A DNA stretch of 64,000 nucleotides from Deroplatys truncata (lineage: Eukaryota > Arthropoda > Insecta > Mantodea > Mantidae): NCBI GenBank assembly GCA_030765065.1, contig CM060982.1:14071630-14135629 (forward strand), read 5' to 3'. Made by a program: the position numbers and the translations under genes. The notes under the pieces were generated by a model, which saw only the letters and a program-made list of their open reading frames with translations, had not been told where the DNA came from and ran no database searches. Position 1 is the first letter of the stretch. Each line of letters begins with the position of its first letter. Below, one piece after another: positions 56,086-64,000 of the stretch.

Positions 56086-57207
56086 ATGTATTAAATTGTT
56101 ACTTGAAATATATATTTGCTATCCAGTTTATATTCGTTTAATTTGAAGTCCTCTTTGTAATATCACTATAAAGTGAGTTTTATTGTGTTATTTTATATTT
56201 GTGCAACTTTTCCAGAATAAAAACTGTGCTAATTTCCACTAACAAGGTACTGTGTCGTTCTTATAGTAAAAGATGTTGCATGTATATGCTGTCATTTGGC
56301 TGTAATGGACTAAAAGCTATAATTGATTAGTGTTGGGTTGTTTTGTCTATAATTTAATACCAAGCACAAGAGGAATAATAAATCATGTGTAACACAGTTT
56401 GTGACTGATTCCTTCTGTACTATCCTCCCTAATATTTTAATGGTAACGCAACTACAGATTACCGGACTCCACCGCGTGAAGTAGGGACTGACTCATAGGC
56501 ATTATACCTCGCTGGCACAGACCAGTGACCTTCAGCACCGTGCGTATTTTACAGATACAGCGTGCTTGGGAGTTGGTTGTCCCTATCCTGGAATAAGCGA
56601 ATTATAAAAAGTCAATAACAGAGAGGGATGGGAACCCCAGTGTCGGAAGTTAATGCCCTAAAATAAGTATCTATTATTCAGGTAGTTACTAAGTTAAGTG
56701 ATTTGATGTTTCCAACTTATGAATTCTCAGCGGAGTGGTACTGGCGACGCGACATCAGAGACAAGGTAGTTGACCAACAGGAATTCAGCAATGACGCCTC
56801 AAAATTTGTGCTACAACAGTTAAGCTCGAGTTAACTTTTACCTTGCGACGTGGTGACATCCACAGATTTGTGTGTTCTTGTTAAGGTGGTATCAAACTCC
56901 AGCAAAATGCATTCTATTTCAGAAGAAGCATGAAATTACCCCGAATTGTATAAATTGAATTAAAGTGCATAGAAACTACAACGAAAATGCTTGCGCATTC
57001 GCCCGGGCTTCATGCGGCAATATCAGAATGTGCCAGCTCATTGTGAACAGTAGATTTTGGGAGCAATAATCTGTCGTGTGCTGCTCATGTCGCTTGCCAG
57101 TGCCGCTCCATTGTGAATTGGGCATTAGGGGACGATCGAATAACAAGCCTAAGAAGAGATGATTAGTAGTTTCTGTCGCACAGATGATATCTAACGGATG
57201 GGTGGTT
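56086..57207. other. Spacer between hAT-4 and hAT-5, nothing recognised
   Basis: No gene recognised. It includes a GC-richer stretch at 56460-56640 without known motifs. Confidence 0.4.
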
Positions 57208-57464
57208 GTCTAGAGCAGCGCTTCCCTAACTTCTTCGGCCCGCGAACCCCTTCCACAAAAATCTGAATTTCGAAACTACTGACAAAAAGTCGTACTTACT
57301 ATAAACATGCAAATAAATAAGTTTTAAGAAAACGGCTTAATTGCCCTAATGTCTAGTTATGGCTTAACATACACAATGGGTAGGCCCAGCTGCAATATTA
57401 GAATATTTTGCACTTCTTTCTCAACCTACAAGTTTTCATTATATGTAGAATTAGGTTACCTACC

Positions 57465-59230
57465 TCTTGGAATTTAGTGAGAAGTTTGCGCCTGCTTTAT
57501 ATTGCACAGAACTTTGACGTCATGAACCACAGAAGTTAAGTACACACTCAAATCACTTTCGGCAGAAAGTTGGTTTCTGTATTTATTTTGTAAATAGGCA
57601 TATGAATAAAATTTCTTTTTGCACAAATATATAGACATGAAAGGTAATAAAGCTGTTTAAAGCTTTATTCGCTAGTATTGGGAACTCCATCTTTAAACTT
57701 AACCAGAAGTCTATCAGTGACAAAGATTTTTAACGTTTCTGTAATTGTCAAATCGGTGGAAAGTTCCAGAAGCTGATCCTTTTTATTTATACTTAGCATG
57801 GATTCCAAATTGTTGACTTCTCTAATTAAAAATCCAATTGTTATTACTGGTCAGAGTAGGGAAATGATCTCGGAGGGTTTTTCCAAGTTTCTTCAAATGT
57901 TTCTTAATCATGCTTTTGACATTTTCTTCCAAATAAATATGAATTTCTACCAGGACATCGTGAATGGTACCAAAGCTTTTATTTTGATTGATATTTAAAT
58001 GCATTTCCCGAAAGTTAACTTTTGAAATGAATGATCAGATACAGTCTTGCACAGTATAAACATTTGTGTTTGACCCATAAAGAATTAAATTTAAACCATT
58101 TATTTTTTTAATAAATGCCTGCAAATAAGCCAGTGTCAGAAGCCAGGTTTTATCTTCCATGTACTTTGCTTTGGGAAAGCTGTGGTGGGTGAGAAAAATA
58201 TAAACTTCGTCATTAAGTTCATACAATCTGGAAACAGTTCTACTTCAAGATAACCGTGCCAGTTAATAAACTCTTGTAGTTGCTTTCTATTTCCTCACAA
58301 AGAGATGCAAACATTCCAGAATTTGCAGGACAGCCTTAACAAAAATTACAATTTTCACTGCACCATCCAGTACACATTTTAATCCATCGGGTATGCATTT
58401 GGATGCAAGATCTTGTCTATGAATACAACAATGTGTCCAAGTAGCATTTACTACTACCGATTTCTCTCGCTACAAATTCCACATAACACTCTGTCATTGA
58501 TTTTGCACTAATTGTACAAATTCCAATACCAATGTATTGCATTTTCACAGAAGTACTCATCGGTTAACTTAATTAGGTCTTCCCTGCAGAATAAGAGCTC
58601 TTCTTTTACAGAATCCCTATTAATATAACGGACGAAAAGTAGTAAAATGGCTAAATTGGCAGCATCAGTTGACCACAAAAGGGACGATTATGAAATCATT
58701 CAATTTCATTTTGATGAAATGTCGTTTTTGACATTGTTTGCCATATTGATAATTCGACGATTGATTGTATTGTCAGACAATGATGCCACATTAACTTTTT
58801 ATATGAAATATTCACCAAGCATGCACTGCATTACATCTTTATACTTTTGCGATGGTATGACTTTTCGTACTTTTAGCAATTATTCTGTAACTGACACGCT
58901 AAGACGGTTTGAAGGCACTGTCGTCAGTGCAGTAGATAGGAAAGAGGTTAAATAATTTTTTCACTCGTTAACTTTGTGCGTATAAAAAATCAGCAGATCT
59001 ATTCATACAGGTGGAGTGTTGGATTTATAAATGCCATTTAAGCAGTGGTTTCAAATTGCTGTTGGCAAGAATGTCACTACAAACAAATTGTGGTTTTGGA
59101 CAGTCCTCTTCATCTGCATACAAATATCCAAACCTAATTTAATTAACGTTGTGCTTTCTTTACACACAGTTCAACTGGAACTATGATCGACGCACATCAC
59201 TAGAACTTGAATGACCTTTTGAGGTTGACG
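57465..59230 (-). pseudogene. hAT-5 transposase (ZBED5/SCAND3-like)
   Basis: Minus-strand blocks: EDCPKPQFVCSDILANSNLK-type BED finger (about 59110), VIPSQKYKDVMQCML and INRRIINMANNVKNDI (58870-58700), LLLFVRYINRDSVKEELLFC (about 58600), FASLCEEI (58310), DEVYIFLTHHSFPKAKYMED and LLTLAYLQAFIKKINGLNL (58215-58080), HLKKLGKTLRDHFPTLTSNN (57890-57830), and a C-terminal NKYRNQLSAESDL (about 57500). It spans the whole protein but every segment carries stops or frameshifts. Confidence 0.87.
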
Positions 59231-60070
59231 CTGACACAAAACTAACTTCCGATAATGTTATTCCCCGTTTCTCTTTCAAACTTCCACTTTTAGACCAGTT
59301 ATCCAGTGAATGGAAACCGTTCTGTTACACAACTAATGTGACATTAGCATTTTCTAGTTAAGCAGAATTAAAATACAAAGTTAAGTAATTGCGATTGTTT
59401 GTTATTTATTTAGAAATGTGTAACTCAATTGGCTTTTCATTTTCTGAGGCGGAACTTAATACTTCTCACAGAGAACTTTGGAAATTAGAAATTAATGTAA
59501 AAACATGTAGTTTTAAATCCAATTAGAAGTGCAATTCATCACTTTTATCACCCCTATACGGCCCACCAAAAGGGACTGGAGGTCCAGACATACTGTCTGA
59601 AACCTTAAACAGATCGGAAAGGCATCAAAAGAAAAAAACACTTTTCCAACTCTTATCTGTACAAACATAGATACAGCGAGCAACCTTCTTAACCAAAACG
59701 ATCTGACCTTTCCTTTATTATTGAATAGCATCCCAGCCCCCAATAGTGGAAGGAATGACGTACTTTTGGTTGTGGCTAGCGAAATTCTGCTTGTCATAAA
59801 TACAATACTTTGGATTGGGGGCTGGTAGAGCTGCTCATCGAACGAGTTTTGGTCACTCTTTTATACCATTCATGCCTTCGAACACAAATGACTTCCTGCA
59901 TACGGGTGAGTTGGTTGTACTGATTGCGAGAGGTGTCCCCCTCTCAGGCCATTGCGTTTGGTATACCGAATGAGTATATGTCTCATTTCCTGTTCGAACG
60001 CCCAGAGTGACCAGGCCCAAGGGGAAGGCTCAGTCTGTTTACTTTACTAGCGTTGTTGCCTTCCTTATAC

Positions 60071-60470
60071 TTAGCCAAGTTTGCGTGATAATGGAGTTGA
60101 ATGATGCATATCAAGTTCAAGCGCGGCCAACAGCCATAGCTGATATGTGAATGTATGCACTAACAATGAATTACTAACAGTAATAAGTTTTGTTGGCTGT
60201 TTTACAATTAGTTTATTATCCAGGTATTGTGTATGTAGAATATGAGGTTTATTCTTGCTTTGAAGCCGAGACAAAATTTGAACTTTCCTAGAATTTGTGT
60301 TGGGAACTTTTTCTTTAAGCATAGAGTGATAGCTCGCATTGTCCAATACTATCACGCACTTTTCTAGCCTCTGAAGGAGATCGGTAAGCCTTTCCCTAAA
60401 CAGCAAAATACTCATCTCTATGATAATCACCACCACTTTTTGACTTAACTTTGCCCCTTCTCTGAAACCA
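60071..60470 (-). pseudogene. Tc1/IS630-like DDE_3 transposase fragment
   Basis: CVIVLDNASYHSMLKEKVPN with TNSRKVQI matches the second catalytic aspartate region (V-x-DNA-x-YH) of insect IS630/Tc1-like transposases. Upstream similarity (DYH...EYF) is frameshifted. No ends were identified. It lies inside hAT-5 and presumably inserted there. Confidence 0.62.
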
Positions 60471-61415
60471 TATTTTGCTTATCTGGCATGTTAAATTATT
60501 AGATATCCTTCACCTAATGCGGTACCTTTACAACACTTTTCATTTAGAATCCTGCCAAGTAAAAATTTTAGCATGGTTTTGGTTTACCCGAGTTTCGTTA
60601 CTGTAAATAATAGGACAAGAGTGTTCCTCTGCACTTTAAAGAATAATTATTAATTCAGTTGTTGCATTATAATATAATTTGTAATGTTTTAACTAAATGT
60701 TTATACAGATGACAGTTGCTTTTTCCTCTCACAGAAATTCCGAAAGAAATCGTATATGAAACTTTTACGGTATATATTTTGGAACATATTTTCATACATA
60801 CTTTGCTTAGGTATAATGATAAAACGAAACGAAAATAGAATTTTTGTGTCATAATGTAAAAGAAATGTTGACCGTAACAGTATGTAGAAACAATTTTAAA
60901 AACACAGTAATATGACATTGGCTATTGTCATTCGTTTGCCTTAAAGTACTGAAGCAATACCTCGAGAACACTGCTATTATGTGAACTCTCCAAGGAGAGA
61001 ATACTCGAACCATTTCCCACGAGAAGGCATGTGAACCAGAAGCTCGACCATAGTTCGGTATATTCTTGCTTTTCGAATAGGTTGGGATGGAAGAAACGAG
61101 CGAGTCTCACTATGTACCATATGAAAGAATGAGTAAAACACATGTCCTTGACCGCTCTAGTGGCTGGTTGAGCTCCTACGTGTTTTCGTGTATTGCGGTT
61201 GTGTCATATCCCTGCTAATCGTATTATTGGAAAACGATTATAAATGCTGATTTCCGTGGCATAATTTAAATTACATATCACATTATTCAGAACTTAATTT
61301 TATAACATTAATGTAAAATTTTAATGACAATACAGTAACAATAAAACATAGTAATAACCATCCACGAAAACCACCATTGCGGAAAATTTTATGTGAACCC
61401 ATTGGAAGTTTTCGC
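60471..61415. other. hAT-5 right part, no gene recognised
   Basis: AT-rich, short frames without domains, ending in the hAT-5 terminus. Confidence 0.4.
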
Positions 61416-61592
61416 AGGAATTCGTGAACCATAGTTTGGGAACCGATAGTCTAGACCATAAAAAGTGTAATGCTACAGATTTATGTCATACATTGCTCAG
61501 TCATCCAGTCATGAACTAATACTGCTGTTTGTATAGCAGTTCTAGTTTGTACGCTATTTGGATCATCTACGTCTAATACTATGTCTCTGTCA

Positions 61593-61882
61593 TCCTTCGT
61601 GGTCTAGGGGTACCATGCTAGCCTCTGGTTCCCGAGGTCGTGGGTTCAAACCCGGCAAAGGTGATGGATGTTTTCGGGCGTAAAAATCCTTAGCATGGCT
61701 TCTTTCGGAAGGGAAGTGAAGCTGGTGGTCTCGCGTCGCAGTTTTACGGCATGTAAAAGAACCTCAAGCCTGATAAAGAGGCCTTGAGCAAAATTTCCGG
61801 TCTTTCACGCCCAATATAGAATGGGACGCTAAGGACTATAGTAGTTAAAGAGCATCCATAAATAAAACTCAACTTAATTTTT
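61593..61882 (+). mobile_element. tRNA-derived SINE (family S1), copy 3
   Basis: TCCTTCGTGGTCTAGGGG, A-box and B-box (GGGTTCAAACCC), full body and CCATAAATAAAACTC tail. Best preserved of the three copies. Confidence 0.9.
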
Positions 61883-62149
61883 ACTATGCTTCTGTGAATA
61901 CAAGAATACGTGCATATGGGAGCATGTGGGAGTGTAGTTCTTGCAGATACAGTAGATCCCTGTGGTAAGCCGTTTGAGGTGAAAGGGTATTCGAAAATTC
62001 ATATTCGACTGTGTCTATTGGTAAGAAGATGAATAATGGTGCGAAACTGACACGTTATACCAAAACGGACCAATTCGGGAAATAGTAATCAGAACTTTTA
62101 AGGATATAAAAGAAAGAAAAGTAAAAAGAGTATGAACCACTTCATTCTG

Positions 62150-62390
62150 TTAAGAGTTTAAAAAGTATGTTGGTAGAAATGTGGAGTGTCTTTTTCTAAA
62201 ACCGGATTGCCATTTCGATTGTTCGAGATGGCTCTCCAGCTTATGTAAATGACTGATTTGAGTTTGCTCTTAATAATTTTTAACGACGACGTGTAAGAGT
62301 TACAGGGCGGTAATTCTGTGATTGTGTAAGTGATTTCATTGTTTTTATAATAGGAAAAATATCGAATGTTTTCAAGCAGGAAGAATTATT
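62150..62390 (-). pseudogene. Non-LTR (LINE) reverse transcriptase scrap
   Basis: IIKTMKSLTQSQNYRPVTLT, then after frameshifts LESHLEQSKWQSGFRKRHST, matches the NYRPVTLT...QHGFRK-x-RST motifs of jockey/CR1-type reverse transcriptases. Too short to name the clade. Confidence 0.6.
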
Positions 62391-63348
62391 GTAGAAGAGA
62401 GGAAGTAATATCTCAGTATTATAACTTGTCCCTTGAGACAGCTCAGTGACAGTTCACGTTACTGCAGCTATGTGTGTGACAGCCAGTCATCTTGGATACC
62501 ACCCAATACCCCCTCCGCCTATAACCTCCAGCATAGCATAATCCTTTCACTTTTGACAGATTTATTTATATTGCAGCTTTTGGTACGTATGTTTTAGTCT
62601 CGTGAACGCTGGAAGAAATACATGCACATATAAAAATAGACAAGGCCTTGATGTAATATATAATAAACAGTAATCAGGTGCTATTAGAAATAATAATAAG
62701 GTGAAACACGCACAAGTGTGCAAGTATGAAACAAATCTTTAGTTTTCAGCACTGAGTTCCGTCACTGATTTTGAGCACAAGGAAAACCTATCACTGGACC
62801 AGACCAATTTGGATGAAATGTGGTACAATGGTCAATTAAGACACCCTAAATGCATAGGCAATAATTATTTTGCCGTAAAATCAATGATAAAACCACAATG
62901 GTTCATTAAAGATCAGCGGGGCAGCTCGGCATGGCAAGGCACCCGCGTAGCTGCAAGCAGCAGGCAGCTGAACTCGACCATAGCCTAAAGTATGTGACCA
63001 TCTAGCACAGTTGAAATAAGAAAACAACATGAGCTCTATTAATCCAGTGAATGTTATCAACATATAAAAGAATAGAGTTAAACACAAGTTTACAAACAGC
63101 ATGCAACCTGGTGTAGAGGACCAGCGGTTAGCAAATTTTCTCCAGGATATAATAGAACAAAAACATTATAATGTTCGGAAGAAAACGTACAGATGATGTT
63201 AGATTTTAGTGATACAAGTGATGACACATTACAGATTATAGGAGTTGTGAAAGTGAGGACGATATAAACAAATCGTCCACGACTTGCCTTCTCGTCCACT
63301 TGCGGCCTTCTCTTCTCAATAATAGAAATATAAAGATAGTTTTAATTT
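62391..63348. other. Non-coding stretch, nothing recognised
   Basis: Mixed sequence; frames on both strands lack domains. Confidence 0.4.
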
Positions 63349-64000
63349 ATGGAAAAAAAAAATAAAAACGATCGCATGGATCATCACACAGTAAAGGCAA
63401 CAGAGAAACCAATGTTAATGCAAATAAAAGAGCATGTAATGAACAGATTTCGTGAAGCAAGAGATAAAGGTGTTATTGTTCATTATTGGCACCTACAGAC
63501 TTGTGCACAAATTATTGCAGAAGTGGATTGAACGAAGTTCAAATTTTAACGTCTTTTATCGATTCACTGAAACAACAAAATCGAGTTTCCTCCAGAAGAA
63601 TAACACAGTTTGTCGCCGTTAAAAATGTGGAAGATGAAATAAAATATGTGGAGGAAGCTAATTTGTTTGTACAAGGAATAAATCAGTTCATCAGGTACAA
63701 CAACCTTGAAAATACCTGCGTATAAAATTGGATCAAAGTCAGTTTAACTACGAAGTGTCAGGGGATCGGACTTAAGTGAGAAAAGGAGGAAAATGTACTA
63801 CCGCATCGGTTCAGTCCATCCACGTCACAAAGCATTCGCACACAGTTGTGTTAATATCCATTTGAGGTGAACTACGTAAAGAAACCTTATATATATTTTC
63901 AAGAAGTTACAGGAAACTGATTCGGGCCAAATGTAGAAAAGAAAATTCGTGACAATCTTTCACCAGTTATTTATTTGGATTGTAGTTCTAGTGAAAAAAT
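63349..64000 (+). pseudogene. pogo/CENPB-like transposase, partial at window end
   Basis: Start MEKKNKNDRMDHHTVKATEK, an N-terminal helix block (MNRFREARDKGVIVH), then after a frameshift SLKQQNRVSSRRITQFVAVK, matching the W-x-FKKR...SRKITKFV end of the CENPB DNA-binding region. A linker (EEANLFVQGINQFIRYNN) follows, then decayed DDE-core similarity (a Y-x-V-x-G-R-LSEKG block near 63760 and FQEVTG...FGP near 63920). It continues past base 64000. Confidence 0.68.

Larger units (their letters stand above)
57216..61448 (-). mobile_element. hAT-5 DNA transposon with termini and imperfect 8-bp duplication
   Basis: The left end reads CAGCGCTTCCCTAACTTC and the right end, inverted, TATCGGTTCCCAAACTATGG, both variants of the CAGTGGTTCCCAAACT hAT terminus. 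They are flanked by GTCTAGAG (57208-57215) and GTCTAGAC (61449-61456), 7 of 8 matching. At 4.2 kb it holds a decayed transposase in its left half and a separate Tc1-like fragment in its right half. Confidence 0.85.

Overview
This 64-kb window is AT-rich eukaryotic DNA, most probably from an arthropod and likely an insect with a large, repeat-filled genome. The reasons are the mix of Merlin, hAT, piggyBac, PIF/Harbinger with a MADF partner gene, pogo-like and mariner-like remnants, Ty3/gypsy elements, tRNA-derived SINEs, and CCTAA (arthropod telomere-like) motifs in a minisatellite. There is no bacterial gene structure. Only one short exon (50910-51050) looks like a possible host gene; almost everything else recognisable is mobile DNA.

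Layout. 1-7310: no gene recognised, with a 70-bp duplication, a SINE and an R1 repeat. 7311-9960: decayed hAT-1. 10141-15030: a DNA transposon with 100-bp terminal inverted repeats that are identical base for base and a 9-bp target duplication. It has no recognisable transposase of its own and carries a nearly intact Merlin element (12135-13612). 15699-16870: a SINE and a 115-121-bp tandem repeat.

17159-30350 is one hAT transposon (hAT-2, minus strand) cut apart by later insertions. A lone LTR sits at 18711-19740. A solo LTR (20044-29614) was itself split by a complete Ty3/gypsy element, A1 (20248-28848). Each insertion has a 4-bp target duplication, and the hAT coding similarity resumes at the exact duplication points. 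31240-32085 is another hAT fragment.

33410-49259 is read as a PIF/Harbinger element. Its plus-strand transposase was split by the LTR element B (34689-44690, duplication GAGT). B was then hit inside its gag-like gene by LTR element A2 (39075-42928, duplication TATT) and inside its 3' LTR by an R1 repeat. The right part of the Harbinger carries a spliced minus-strand MADF-type gene whose intron holds a second, opposite-strand Harbinger transposase fragment.

49260-64000: fragments of piggyBac, a mariner-like transposase, a DUF7869-like protein, two more hAT elements (hAT-5 with termini and a near-perfect 8-bp duplication), a SINE, a LINE reverse transcriptase scrap and a pogo-like transposase running off the end. 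The A-type LTRs carry E2F-like, CCAAT and TATA motifs; the A and B elements have tRNA-Lys-like primer sites. A2 and B contain gag-like sequence but no pol, so any mobility would need enzymes from another element; A1 encodes such a set, but its pol is frameshifted here.
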